Positions 8,570 to 17,490 of a DNA stretch of 64,000 nt are shown here, piece after piece. The stretch is taken from NCBI GenBank assembly GCA_039800205.1, contig JBDLRB010000049.1, positions 7,432 through 71,431 of the forward strand. The letters run 5' to 3'. The DNA is from SYIM01 sp039800205 (GTDB taxonomy: Bacteria > Pseudomonadota > Gammaproteobacteria > Burkholderiales > Burkholderiaceae_E). Under the pieces are notes generated by a model. The model was not told the DNA's origin and ran no database searches. It was given only the letters and a program-made list of their open reading frames with translations. Within the stretch, counting starts at the first letter, position 1; each line of letters begins with the position of its first letter. A program made the position numbers and the translations under genes.

Positions 8570-9925
8570 ATGCGCCTTGCCCTGCCCATCCCGTCGATCC
8601 GGCCTGTGGCGCTCACGCGACGGCTCCGAATACTGATCGCGCTGATCCTGGCTGTGCTCCTGCCCTCCGCCTGGGCTGCGCTGCCGATCGAGCGGTGGAC
8701 CACTTCGACCGGAGCGAAGGTGTTGTTCGTTCGCTCAGACGCCATCCCAATGATCGACCTGGCGATTCATTTCGATGCCGGTGGCCGTCGCACTCCGATC
8801 CATCAGGCGGGTCTGGCCTCGCTGGCGGCCGAGCTGCTCGACGCGGGGTCGGGCGAGCTCGACGAGGACACGATTGCCGATCGTTTTGCCCGTACCGGGG
8901 CGCAGCGTTCGGCCAGCGCCAGCGCAGACGGAGCCTCGATCACGCTGCGCAGCCTGTCCAGTGATCGCGAGCTCGATGCGGCGCTGGGTCTGCTGTCCCG
9001 GATTCTGTCTTCGCCCAGCTATCCGCAGGCGGTTCTGGATCGCGAGCGCGCCCGGATGATCGCGCGCCTGCGCGAAGCCGACACCCAACCGGGATCGATC
9101 GTTCGGCGACGTTTCGCCGAACAGGTCTTCGGCGACCATCCTTACGGCCGAAGCGCGACCGAAGCCAGCCTTTCGGCGATCACCCGCCAGGCACTGCTGG
9201 ATTTCCATGCGCGCCATTACACCGCCTCGCGCGCGGTCATTGTGATGATCGGCGCGGTCAGCCGCCTCCGGGCGGAGTCGATCGCAGAGACGCTGTCGAG
9301 CGATTTGCCGACCGGCGAGCCCGGGGCGCTTCCGGTTGCGGAAGCGCCCGCGCCTGAGCCCCGGGTGCTCCGGGTGGCCCACCCAGCCTCGCAGAGCCAT
9401 ATTCTGATCGGTGCCCGGGGCATTGCCTACGGGGATCCCGATCTGTTAGCGCTCCAGTTGGCCAATCATGTGCTGGGCGGAGGGGGATTCACGTCGCGTC
9501 TGTATGCCGAGATTCGTGAAAAACGGGGTCTGGCCTACAGCGTCTACTCCTATTTTTCCCCGGGTATGCAGCCAGGACCGTTCACGATCGGCCTTCAGAC
9601 CCGTAAGGACCAGGCCGACCAGGCCCTCGCGGTGGTCCGTGCGACGCTTGATCGCTTTGTTCGCGAAGGCCCGAGCGAGGCCGAGCTCGATGCGGCCCGC
9701 GCCAATCTGATCGCGGGCTTTCCCCTGCGACTCGACTCGAACCGCAAGATTCTCGGGCAGCTCTCGTTGATCGGTCTTCATGACTTGCCCACGGACTGGC
9801 TCGAGCGCTGGACCGAGCGTCTGGCCGCGGTGTCCCGGGACCAGGTCATGAAGGCCATCGCCCGTCACATCGATCCCGACCGAATGGTGACCGTTGTCGT
9901 CGGTGCACCGGATCCCGTGCGCTGA
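8570..9925 (+). CDS. M16 family peptidase homologue, non-catalytic partner, exported
   Basis: Protein of 451 aa with a signal-like hydrophobic N-terminus (IALILAVLLPSAWA). The M16 fold is recognisable, but the place of the HxxEH zinc motif reads HQAGLASLAAELLD, so the zinc ligands are lost. The C-terminal half keeps the glycine-rich GGGGFTSRLYAEIREKRGL segment and its Arg/Tyr pair used for substrate binding in such partners. It is next to the active subunit, and its stop overlaps the rsmD start. Confidence 0.88.
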   Translation: MRLALPIPSIRPVALTRRLRILIALILAVLLPSAWAALPIERWTTSTGAKVLFVRSDAIPMIDLAIHFDAGGRRTPIHQAGLASLAAELLDAGSGELDEDTIADRFARTGAQRSASASADGASITLRSLSSDRELDAALGLLSRILSSPSYPQAVLDRERARMIARLREADTQPGSIVRRRFAEQVFGDHPYGRSATEASLSAITRQALLDFHARHYTASRAVIVMIGAVSRLRAESIAETLSSDLPTGEPGALPVAEAPAPEPRVLRVAHPASQSHILIGARGIAYGDPDLLALQLANHVLGGGGFTSRLYAEIREKRGLAYSVYSYFSPGMQPGPFTIGLQTRKDQADQALAVVRATLDRFVREGPSEAELDAARANLIAGFPLRLDSNRKILGQLSLIGLHDLPTDWLERWTERLAAVSRDQVMKAIARHIDPDRMVTVVVGAPDPVR

Positions 9926-10569
9926 TGTCAAGGTACGCGACCGGTCGATTCAACCCGGGTTCGAAGCGGGGTCCGACAGCGACCCCGCCCCAGCGCGTGC
10001 GCATCATCGGGGGCGTCTGGAAGCGCACGCCGATCGAGGTCGCCCAGGCGCCCGGTCTTCGCCCCACCCCTGACCGGGTGCGCGAAACACTTTTCAACTG
10101 GCTGGGGCAGGATCTCTCTGGACTGGATTGTCTCGATCTGTTTGCCGGGACCGGAGCGCTCGGTTTCGAGGCCGCCTCGCGCGGTGCCCGGTCCGTCGTG
10201 ATGGTGGAATTGAGCCGTACACCCCGCCAGATGATCGAGACGCTTGCAGCACGGCTACAGGCCCGGACGATCTCCGTGATCGAGTCGGATGCGCGGCGGG
10301 CCCTGGCCCGTTTCGCACAGGCCGGCAGTCGCTTCGATCTGGTCTTTCTCGATCCGCCTTTTGGTCAGGGCTGGCTGGAGCGGGTGATGCCGGAACTCCC
10401 CGTGGTCCTCGCGTCCGGCGCCCGCGTCTATCTTGAGTCGGAAACCGCCTGGAGCTCAGGGGCGGGCGCGTTCGAGCTTGAGCGGAGCGGCCGTGCGGGA
10501 CAGGTCCATTATCATTTGCTGCGATATGTTCCGGTCGCTCTGGCGGCGGATCCGGATCAAGACCCTTGA
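9925..10569 (+). CDS. rsmD: 16S rRNA (guanine(966)-N(2))-methyltransferase
   Basis: Protein of 214 aa that methylates G966 of 16S rRNA using S-adenosylmethionine. It has the N-terminal RVRIIGGVWKRTPI and RPTPDRVRETLFNWL blocks typical of RsmD. The SAM motif is DLFAGTGALGFEAASRGA (from residue 71) and the catalytic motif DPPF lies at residues 143-146. The start ATG shares its A with the stop of the preceding M16 gene. It is followed by coaD, a very common pairing in proteobacteria. Confidence 0.94.
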   Translation: MSRYATGRFNPGSKRGPTATPPQRVRIIGGVWKRTPIEVAQAPGLRPTPDRVRETLFNWLGQDLSGLDCLDLFAGTGALGFEAASRGARSVVMVELSRTPRQMIETLAARLQARTISVIESDARRALARFAQAGSRFDLVFLDPPFGQGWLERVMPELPVVLASGARVYLESETAWSSGAGAFELERSGRAGQVHYHLLRYVPVALAADPDQDP

Positions 10570-10579
10570 AGGAGTGCGC

Positions 10580-11086
10580 ATGACCCGAGCCGTCTATCCC
10601 GGTACGTTCGACCCCCTCACCTGCGGCCATGAGGATCTGGTACGCCGGGCGGCGACGCTCTTCGAGTCGGTGGTCGTGGGCGTCGCCGCAAGCCGGGGCA
10701 AGAACCCGCTGTTTTCCGTAGAGGAGCGGCTCAGCATTGCCCGCGAGGCCCTCGCGCCGCTTGCCAATGTCGAGGTCGTCCCGTTCTCGGGCTTGATGGT
10801 CGATTTCGCGGCCGCGCACCGGGCGCAGGTCGTCGTCCGGGGTATTCGCGCGGTCTCGGATTTCGACTACGAGTTTCAGCTGGCGGGCATGAATCGAAAG
10901 CTTCGCCCCGGTTTTGAAACCGTCTTCATGACACCGTCTGACGAATATCAGTTTGTCTCGGCAACGCTCGTACGCGAGATTGCCCTGCTGGGCGGGGCGT
11001 TTGGCGCATTCGTGCCGCCCTCGGTTGAACGGTGGATCGATCGCAAACTGGTCGAGCTGGGGCGCAAAACCGCTCCTCAGCCATGA
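10580..11086 (+). CDS. coaD: Phosphopantetheine adenylyltransferase
   Basis: Protein of 168 aa that makes dephospho-CoA from 4'-phosphopantetheine and ATP, the penultimate step of coenzyme A synthesis. It opens with the nucleotidyltransferase signature YPGTFDPLTCGHEDL and keeps RGKNPLFSVEER and the FVSATLVREIA loop (the ISSTxVR equivalent). The start was chosen at the ATG preceded by GAAGGAG (10567-10573). The longer frame opening at 10433 runs through rsmD. It is in an operon with rsmD and the ferredoxin gene. Confidence 0.96.
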   Translation: MTRAVYPGTFDPLTCGHEDLVRRAATLFESVVVGVAASRGKNPLFSVEERLSIAREALAPLANVEVVPFSGLMVDFAAAHRAQVVVRGIRAVSDFDYEFQLAGMNRKLRPGFETVFMTPSDEYQFVSATLVREIALLGGAFGAFVPPSVERWIDRKLVELGRKTAPQP

Positions 11087-11114
11087 GGGCAAGGGTCTCA
11101 AGGAGTGCCACGCC

Positions 11115-11384
11115 ATGGCGCTGATGATCACCGACCAGTGCATCAATTGTGATGTCTGTGAGCCGGAGTGCCCGAACCAGGCGATCTCGATGGGCACCGA
11201 TTTCTATGTCATCGACCCGCATCGATGTACTGAATGCGTCGGTCATTTTGATGAGCCCCAGTGCCAGCAGGTCTGCCCGGTGGCCTGTATTCCCCCGAAT
11301 CCTGACTGGTCCGAAACCCGGGTCGCGCTTGAAGCGAAATACCGAGTGCTGGTCGGGTCGAGAGTTGTCATCAAGTCGTCATGA
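11115..11384 (+). CDS. YfhL-family ferredoxin with two 4Fe-4S clusters
   Basis: Small electron carrier of 89 aa. The first cluster motif is CINCDVCEPECP and the second set of cysteines lies in CTECVGHFDEPQCQQVCP, with the long insertion between cysteines seen in YfhL/Alv-type bacterial ferredoxins. AAGGAG at 11099-11104 serves the ATG at 11115; upstream in-frame codons belong to the coaD region in another frame. The redox partner cannot be told from the sequence. coaD-ferredoxin adjacency is common in betaproteobacteria. Confidence 0.93.
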   Translation: MALMITDQCINCDVCEPECPNQAISMGTDFYVIDPHRCTECVGHFDEPQCQQVCPVACIPPNPDWSETRVALEAKYRVLVGSRVVIKSS

Positions 11385-11405
11385 ATCTGCGGGCATGATA
11401 GTGGG

Positions 11406-11882
11406 ATGGAGCTGATTCTGTGGCGGCATGCCGACGCCGGTGAGCCCTCTGACGATCCCGAACAGGACCTCGCCCGACGCCTGTCGCCGCGGGGTCGCAA
11501 GCAGTCGGCCCGCGTGGCGGCCTGGCTTGCGGCACGCCTGCCCGAGCGTTATGGGCTGGTCTCGAGCCCGGCGCCCCGAGCCGTCGAAACCGCAGAAGCC
11601 CTGGGGCCGAAGGTGCGCCTGGATCCAATCCTGCTTCCGGGAGCGCGCGGTGAGGACGTACTGAAAGCGGTTGCCTGGCCCAGTGGCCAGGAGGGTCGTC
11701 CCCGGCACTGCGTGCTGGTCGGTCATCAACCCACGCTGGGCCGCGCGGCGGCGCTGGCCTTGACGGGGGTTGAGCTTGACTGGGCCATGAAGAAGGCCGC
11801 CCTCATCTGGCTGACCGCGCGTCCGGATGATCCCGATCGACCGATCCTGTTACGCGCGGTCATCGGGCCGGATCTGCTTTAG
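11406..11882 (+). CDS. sixA: Histidine phosphatase, SixA type
   Basis: Protein of 158 aa of the phosphoglycerate-mutase-like superfamily. The catalytic RHAD (R7, H8) opens the protein and the second histidine lies in LVGHQPTLGR. SixA removes phosphate from phosphohistidine on signalling and PTS proteins. That would fit the PTS-Ntr components (PtsN, HprK) coded elsewhere in the window, but this link is inference. Its stop overlaps the convergent ppx stop in a TTAG overlap, so there is no terminator between them. Confidence 0.88.
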   Translation: MELILWRHADAGEPSDDPEQDLARRLSPRGRKQSARVAAWLAARLPERYGLVSSPAPRAVETAEALGPKVRLDPILLPGARGEDVLKAVAWPSGQEGRPRHCVLVGHQPTLGRAAALALTGVELDWAMKKAALIWLTARPDDPDRPILLRAVIGPDLL

Positions 11883-13378
11883 ATATCCACGTAATCGAAA
11901 CGTTCAACGATACCGGCTTCGACCCACAGGCGCGCTTCGTCTGCAATCGCGTCGGCGGCGGCGGGGTGTTGCCTGCACCAGGCGCCGGGCAGTTCGAGCC
12001 GGATCGCCTTTCGCCGGAAGAAGAGCGCAACCATCGGCGTTTCGCCCATCGATCGGGCACGCATCAGGAGGCAGGCCAGCCGTAACGCAAGCACAGCGAT
12101 CCAGCCCAGCTCATCCTGGACTCGGCCGCGCAGTTTGCGGAGGCCTCCGGACTGAGCCAAGGCGAGCAGGGCCAGTTGCTGTTGTTCATCCTGACTGAAC
12201 CCGGGCAGATCCCCTTGCTCGAGGATGTAGGCGGAATGACGGTGATGGTGGTGATGCGAGATCGACAAACCGACTTCGGAGAGGTGGCAGGCCCAGGCCA
12301 GTAACTGGCGCTGCGCCGACAGGGCCTCGCGGTGTGCCCGCGCGGCCTGATCGAAGAGCGACAGCGCCAGGTTGGCCAGCGCCTGGCCGTAGCGCTGGTC
12401 CACCTGGTATCGCGCGCACAAGCGTTCAACGGTGAGTGACCGACTGTCGAGGCCCGCGCGACGGTCGAGCAGTTCCAGGAGAACCCCCTGACGTAGCGCT
12501 CCCGGGCAGTAATCGAGGGTCGACAGACAGAACGCGTCGAACGCACCGGCGAGGACGGCGAGGCCGCCCGCAAGCACCGGTCGTCGCTCAGGCTTGAGTC
12601 CCGCCCAGCTTAATGTCATGGGGTCCTGCGCGACGAGTGCCTGAACCATCCGGGAGAGGGTGGGTTGATCGAGACCGTCTGCGCCGAAGTGTTCGGCCGC
12701 GATCTGTATGAGGGCCTTGGCCGTGCCGGAGGTCCCGACTGCGTACCGCCAGCCGGCTTCGCGATAGCGGTCCGCGATCGCAGCGAACGCGGTTTCAGCG
12801 TGGTGACGGGCCCGTTCGAACTGGCGCGCATTGATCGGGCCTTCGTCCGGAAAATGGTCCCGCGTGGCGGCGACGCAGCCTTGGTCGATGGACTCCAGGA
12901 GCAGCGCGTCATGCCCTCGCCCAATGATGCATTCCGTGGAGCCGCCCCCGATATCGATGACCAGGCGCTGGTGACCATCGTCCGGCAGCGCCTGCGCCGC
13001 GCCTCGATAGATCAGGCGTGCCTCCTCGTGCCCGCTGATCACCTCGATGGGTACGCCCAGGACCGCTTCAGCGTTACCGATGAATCGACGGGCGTTCTGG
13101 GCGATCCGTAGCGTGTTGGTTGCGACCGCTCGCACCGCGTCGGGTTTGTACGAGCGCAGGCGCTCGGCGAACACCGCCAAGGCCTCGAGCGCGCGCCGTT
13201 GGGACGCGGCGTCGAGCCGCATCTGCGCATCCAGCCCGGCAGCCAGCCGAACGCTTCGTTTCACGCTGTCAATCGTTTTCAGTCGGCTACCGGCGGGCCC
13301 GAAGCCTGACTGACCGATAATCAGTCGGAAGCTGTTCGACCCCAGGTCGACTGCCGCAACAAGTGTCTTGTCTGTCAT
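11879..13378 (-). CDS. ppx: Exopolyphosphatase (Ppx/GppA family)
   Basis: Protein of 499 aa that removes terminal phosphates from polyphosphate. The actin-like ATPase fold is shown by AVDLGSNSFRLIIG at the start and DIGGGSTECIIG about 140 residues later, and the C-terminal HD-like region includes HHHHRHSAYIL. The start at 13378 (MTDKTLVAAVDL) is the family N-terminus; an in-frame ATG at 13477 would add 33 unlikely residues and run over the Pho box. It is divergent from ppk, so synthesis and breakdown of polyphosphate share one intergenic region. Confidence 0.95.
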   Translation of the reverse strand: MTDKTLVAAVDLGSNSFRLIIGQSGFGPAGSRLKTIDSVKRSVRLAAGLDAQMRLDAASQRRALEALAVFAERLRSYKPDAVRAVATNTLRIAQNARRFIGNAEAVLGVPIEVISGHEEARLIYRGAAQALPDDGHQRLVIDIGGGSTECIIGRGHDALLLESIDQGCVAATRDHFPDEGPINARQFERARHHAETAFAAIADRYREAGWRYAVGTSGTAKALIQIAAEHFGADGLDQPTLSRMVQALVAQDPMTLSWAGLKPERRPVLAGGLAVLAGAFDAFCLSTLDYCPGALRQGVLLELLDRRAGLDSRSLTVERLCARYQVDQRYGQALANLALSLFDQAARAHREALSAQRQLLAWACHLSEVGLSISHHHHHRHSAYILEQGDLPGFSQDEQQQLALLALAQSGGLRKLRGRVQDELGWIAVLALRLACLLMRARSMGETPMVALFFRRKAIRLELPGAWCRQHPAAADAIADEARLWVEAGIVERFDYVDI

Positions 13379-13443
13379 CCGGGAAATGCGGGGTCTATGT
13401 GGCCAAAGTGTGCAAGTATGACAGGCCGCTCTTTGGGCGATCG

Positions 13444-13461
13444 CTGTCATCGATTCGTCAC
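13444..13461 (+). promoter_or_regulatory. Candidate Pho box upstream of ppk
   Basis: CTGTCAT (13444-13450), four bases, TCGTCAC (13455-13461): two PhoB-type half-sites at the classic 11-bp period, the second with one or two departures from consensus. It ends 22 bases before the ppk ATG. A lone reverse half-site (ATGACAG, 13418-13424) faces ppx. Confidence 0.62.
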
Positions 13462-13483
13462 CTTTCGCAGGCAGCATGGCTCA

Positions 13484-15562
13484 ATGAACACCTCTCCGCC
13501 CTCTGCCATGGTTCGTTTGCTCAATCGAGAACTGGGCATCCTGAAGTTCAATGAGCGCGTGCTCGCCATGGCGGCCGATGAGCGGGTTCCCGCGCTCGAG
13601 CGGCTGCGCTACATCACGATCGTCAGCAGTAACCTCGATGAATTTTTCGAGATCCGCATCTCCGAACTCCAGCAGCGAGCACGAATCGGACGGGACGAGG
13701 CGGGACGGTCAGGCACCCGCCTGGACGAGATCTCAGCGGCGGCGCGCTCGCTGGTGGATGCCCAGTATCAGCTGCTGAACGAGTCTGTATTGCCCGCGCT
13801 TGCGGCCGAGGGCATCACAGTGCTGCTCAGCCACCTCTGGAATGCCGAGCAGCGTCAATGGGCAGGGCAGGTCTTTGACGCTGAGATCGAACCGTTGCTC
13901 ACGCCCATCGCGCTGGACCCAGCGCATCCCTTTCCGCGCATCCTCAACAAGAGTCTCAATTTCATCGCCGAACTCGATGGCGAGGATGGCTTTGGCCGCC
14001 GGGCCGATGTGGCCATCGTGCAGGCACCGCGCGTGCTGCCCAGAGTGCTGCCCGTGCCTCCCGAGATCGCGGGCGTGCCGCATGGGGTGATGCTGCTCAG
14101 TTCGATCATGCTGGGATTCATGGGTCGTCTGTTTCCCGGGATGCTGGTCCGGGAGGTGCACCAGTTCCGATTGACCCGTAACAGCGATCTTTTCGTCGAC
14201 GATGAGGACGTGACCGATTTGCGCGAGGCTTTGAAGGGAGAACTTCAGCAGCGCAATTTTGGCGACGAGGTCCGTCTCGAGGTGTCTGCCGGGACGCCTG
14301 CGCACCTGGTGGCTCGACTGCTGCGCGAATTCGATCTTCAGCCGCGCGATTGCTTTGCCGTCAATGGGCCAGTCAACCTCGTTCGCCTCCAGCAGATTAT
14401 CGACCTGGTCGACCGAAGCGACCTGAAGTTCCCCTCATTTGATCCGAGCGTGCCGACCGTTCTGCAGGCTCCGGATCTGTTCGCAGCGATCCGTACCCGC
14501 GACATTCTGGTCCATCATCCCTATCAGTCCTTCGCACCGGTGATGCGCTTTTTGCTCGCAGCGGCCCGTGATCCGGCCGTCGTGGCGATCAAGCAGACGG
14601 TATATCGAACCGGTGCGGATTCAGCGCTGATGCAGGCATTGATCGAAGCGGCCCGGGCGGGCAAGGAAGTCACCGTGGTGGTCGAACTGATGGCCCGGTT
14701 CGACGAGGAAACCAATATCAACTGGGCGGCCCGGCTCGAAGAGGTCGGCGCGCATGTCGTGTACGGTGTCGTCGGTCATAAGACCCATGCCAAGATGGCG
14801 CTCGTGATCCGTCGTGAAGCCGACGAAGACGGTCACACGCGGCTGCGACGATATGTTCACCTCGGTACGGGCAACTATCATCCGCGTACCGCGCGGCTCT
14901 ACGAGGATTTTGGCCTCTTCACCGCGGAACCCGAACTCTGCGCGGATGTTCACCAGGTGTTCAACCGGCTGACCGGGCTGGGGCAACGCGATCCGCTCAG
15001 AGTCCTGCTGCAGTCGCCGTTCACCCTGCTCGAGCGGATCCTGGCGTCGATTCGCCGTGAGACGGAATTCGCGCGGGCCGGGCAGCCCGGCTACATTGCC
15101 GCCAAAATCAACGCGCTGCTGTCGGAAAGTGTGATTGAGGCGCTCTATGAAGCCAGCCAGGCGGGCGTCAAGGTCGATCTGATCGTCCGCGGCGTGTGTG
15201 CCTTGCGTCCGGGCGTACCGGGGCTGTCCGAGACGATCCGCGTGCGGTCCATCATCGGGCGTTTTCTCGAGCACAGCCGCGTCTATGTCTTTGGCAATGG
15301 CGGCGATCCCGAGGTCTGGCTGTCCTCGGCCGACTGGATGGACCGCAATCTGCTTCGTCGGGTCGAGATCGCGTTCCCCATCCGCCGCGACGATCTGCGC
15401 CGCCGTGTGATTCGCGAAGCGATTACCGTGCACATGAATCGCCATGAGGGCGCGTGGGTGATGGACGCCGAGGGCGACTACACCCGGCTCGACGCAGGCG
15501 CGCGCGCTGCAGGCCGGCACGCCCAGCAACGCCTGCTCGAGCGCCTGGTCAAGCAAGGCTGA
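13484..15562 (+). CDS. ppk: Polyphosphate kinase 1
   Basis: Protein of 692 aa that reversibly polymerises the terminal phosphate of ATP into polyphosphate. The N-terminal domain begins LLNRELGILKFNERVLAM. The phosphorylated histidine sits in KTHAKMALV (H435) and the second catalytic histidine in VHLGTGNYHPRTARLYED (H459), within the phospholipase-D-like core. The C-terminal domain ends MNRHEGAWVMDAEGDY. Length equals the usual 690 or so. The start at ATG 13484 lies just behind a Pho box. Upstream in-frame codons run into the intergenic control region. Confidence 0.96.
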   Translation: MNTSPPSAMVRLLNRELGILKFNERVLAMAADERVPALERLRYITIVSSNLDEFFEIRISELQQRARIGRDEAGRSGTRLDEISAAARSLVDAQYQLLNESVLPALAAEGITVLLSHLWNAEQRQWAGQVFDAEIEPLLTPIALDPAHPFPRILNKSLNFIAELDGEDGFGRRADVAIVQAPRVLPRVLPVPPEIAGVPHGVMLLSSIMLGFMGRLFPGMLVREVHQFRLTRNSDLFVDDEDVTDLREALKGELQQRNFGDEVRLEVSAGTPAHLVARLLREFDLQPRDCFAVNGPVNLVRLQQIIDLVDRSDLKFPSFDPSVPTVLQAPDLFAAIRTRDILVHHPYQSFAPVMRFLLAAARDPAVVAIKQTVYRTGADSALMQALIEAARAGKEVTVVVELMARFDEETNINWAARLEEVGAHVVYGVVGHKTHAKMALVIRREADEDGHTRLRRYVHLGTGNYHPRTARLYEDFGLFTAEPELCADVHQVFNRLTGLGQRDPLRVLLQSPFTLLERILASIRRETEFARAGQPGYIAAKINALLSESVIEALYEASQAGVKVDLIVRGVCALRPGVPGLSETIRVRSIIGRFLEHSRVYVFGNGGDPEVWLSSADWMDRNLLRRVEIAFPIRRDDLRRRVIREAITVHMNRHEGAWVMDAEGDYTRLDAGARAAGRHAQQRLLERLVKQG

Positions 15563-15569
15563 AGCGTGC

Positions 15570-16349
15570 TCAGCGCTGGAGCCAGACTGAACCCTCCAGC
15601 GTCAGGCTGACGGTGCTTGACCCCTCTGCGCGTGCGATCGGTCCTGCACCTGTCGCCATGGCCATGGCAGTGCCACTTCGCGCAGCCAGGATCGGCGGGC
15701 CGGACGACGCTTGATTGAGGCTCACCATCCGAATCGTTGCGTCCCGGTAGCCCAGCGCGCGGGCGGCCGCGCGGGCCTTGTCCTGAAAGCGGGTCGAGAC
15801 CTCGGTGAGCAGTTCGGCCTCGATGCGCTCGCGCGTGTTGCGGCTGAGTTCATGCCGTAGCGATTCGATGCCCAGCGTCGCTGAGAGGGTGCCGACCCGT
15901 GCGGCGAGGGCGTCTGATGCGGGACCGTGCACCCGCAGCGAGGCTCGCGCGCGCCACCCCCGGATCTGACCGTCGGTCGTGATTGGCCAGCTTCGCCAGC
16001 CGACCGTCTCGATCTCGAGTTTTGGGTCGGCTCGACGAAGCGTGTCAAGCGCCGGCCCGATCAACTGATTGACCTCGGCTTGCGCGCGGCCCGCGTCGGC
16101 TGCCTCGCGCTCAGCGTAAAGCACCACGACCATCCGGTCGTTGGCGACCTCCCGCGAAGCGCTGGCCGCCATCGAGAGGATCGGAGGGTCGATCCAGGCG
16201 CGCGCCGTGCGGCTGGCCTGAGCCGCAGCCGCCTGTGCCGCCTGGGTGGCCGAGCCGAGCAGCCCGCTCGGGTCCCGGTTGTCCTGGGCCTGCGCCTGGG
16301 CCGACAGGCCGAAGACCCAAAACATCAGGATCATCAAACTGAATCGCAT
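15570..16349 (-). CDS. SIMPL (DUF541) domain protein, exported
   Basis: Protein of 259 aa with a signal peptide (MILMFWVFGLSAQAQAQ). The body fits the SIMPL/DUF541 family, with the ASREVANDRMVVVLYAERE strand, an alternating hydrophobic C-terminal half, and the conserved RDATIRMVSL region. These are periplasmic or outer-membrane-associated proteins of unclear function. It has a good ribosome-binding site (GAGGAGG seven bases from the ATG). It is convergent with ppk, with seven bases between the stops. Confidence 0.85.
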   Translation of the reverse strand: MRFSLMILMFWVFGLSAQAQAQDNRDPSGLLGSATQAAQAAAAQASRTARAWIDPPILSMAASASREVANDRMVVVLYAEREAADAGRAQAEVNQLIGPALDTLRRADPKLEIETVGWRSWPITTDGQIRGWRARASLRVHGPASDALAARVGTLSATLGIESLRHELSRNTRERIEAELLTEVSTRFQDKARAAARALGYRDATIRMVSLNQASSGPPILAARSGTAMAMATGAGPIARAEGSSTVSLTLEGSVWLQR

Positions 16350-16460
16350 GGTTGACCTCCTCTTTCGGGTGAGACAGTACGGTCATTTTTTGAAAACCGG
16401 GACCCGATCCAGGTCGCGTTCCGGACGACAGGTCGATGATGATCAGGGCATAATTGAAAA

Positions 16461-17399
16461 ATGACTACGTTAATTGACACCCAGACCCGCGGCGTCTTCG
16501 TGATTGCCGCGACGCCCTTCACCGAATCCGGCGAAGTCGACTACCCCAGCATCGACACCCTGACCGATTTCTACATGAGTTTCGGGATCGATGGCTTGAC
16601 CATCCTCGGCATCATGGGCGAGGCGCAGAAGCTCTCCGGCGAGGAATCCCTCGCGGTGATGCGTCGCTTCATCGACCGGGTGGCGGGTCGCATTCCGGTC
16701 ATCGTCGGCGTTTCGGCGCCCGCGTTCGACCCGATGGTGTCGCTCGCCCAGGCGTCCATGCAGGCCGGGGCCGCGGGCGTGATGGTTGCGCCGCCCGCCT
16801 CGGTCAAGCATGACGAGCAGTTCTTCTCGTTTTACGCCGGGGCCTGCCGGGCGCTGGGGCCCGATGTACCGGTGTGCCTGCAGGATTATCCTGCGGTGAC
16901 CGGCGCCTACATGTCGGTGCCCGTCTTCACCCGCATCGTGAACGAGTTGCCCCAGGTGGTGATGCTCAAGGCCGAAGACTGTCCGGGGCTCACCAAGATC
17001 GCCCGTATCCGCGAGCTCGAAGCGCAGGGCCAGCGCCGCACCTCGATCCTTGTCGGCAACAACGGATTGTTCTATCCCCTTGAACTCGAGCGCGGGGCCG
17101 ACGGTCCCATGACCGGGGTCGCCTATCCGGAAATGCTCACCGACGTGTACCGCGCCATGCAGGCCGGACACCGCGATCTGGCTGATGACCTGTTCGAGAT
17201 TTACCTGCCGCTTGTCCGTTACGAGACTCAAGCGGGCGTGTCGCTCGCCTGGCGTAAGGAGATCCTGAGACGGCGGGGTGCGATTGCGAGTGCTCGTGTT
17301 CGCGCGCCGGGCGCAGTGCTCAATCGGGCCGAATTGGCCGATCTCGATCGAATGATGGCGCGCATCGATGCCAAGCTTGCCGCGCTGAAGGGCGCTTGA
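16461..17399 (+). CDS. Dihydrodipicolinate synthase (DapA) family lyase of the hydantoin operon
   Basis: Class I aldolase-like protein of 312 aa. The pyruvate-binding motif is GIMGEAQKL (G50-E54), the Schiff-base lysine is K170 (VVMLKAEDCPG), and Y143 is the proton-relay tyrosine (LQDYPAVTG). It lacks clear signs of true DapA function and sits before a hydantoinase, so it is likelier to be a catabolic 2-keto acid aldolase or lyase. The substrate is unknown. The leader is short: CATAAT (16448-16453) lies only seven bases before the ATG and there is no good Shine-Dalgarno, so the transcript may be almost leaderless. Confidence 0.82.
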   Translation: MTTLIDTQTRGVFVIAATPFTESGEVDYPSIDTLTDFYMSFGIDGLTILGIMGEAQKLSGEESLAVMRRFIDRVAGRIPVIVGVSAPAFDPMVSLAQASMQAGAAGVMVAPPASVKHDEQFFSFYAGACRALGPDVPVCLQDYPAVTGAYMSVPVFTRIVNELPQVVMLKAEDCPGLTKIARIRELEAQGQRRTSILVGNNGLFYPLELERGADGPMTGVAYPEMLTDVYRAMQAGHRDLADDLFEIYLPLVRYETQAGVSLAWRKEILRRRGAIASARVRAPGAVLNRAELADLDRMMARIDAKLAALKGA

Positions 17400-17490
17400 G
17401 TGTCGATGCATTGTTCCGTGCCCGCGGTCGAGTATGTAGCGACCGCCGCCATTCGCGTACCCCACATCATTGCTTGAGGCCCGTCAGGAC

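Noticed and set aside
16461..17399. True dihydrodipicolinate synthase for lysine synthesis
   Set aside because: The gene lies at the head of a hydantoin catabolic operon and departs from DapA in the motif regions, so only family membership is claimed.
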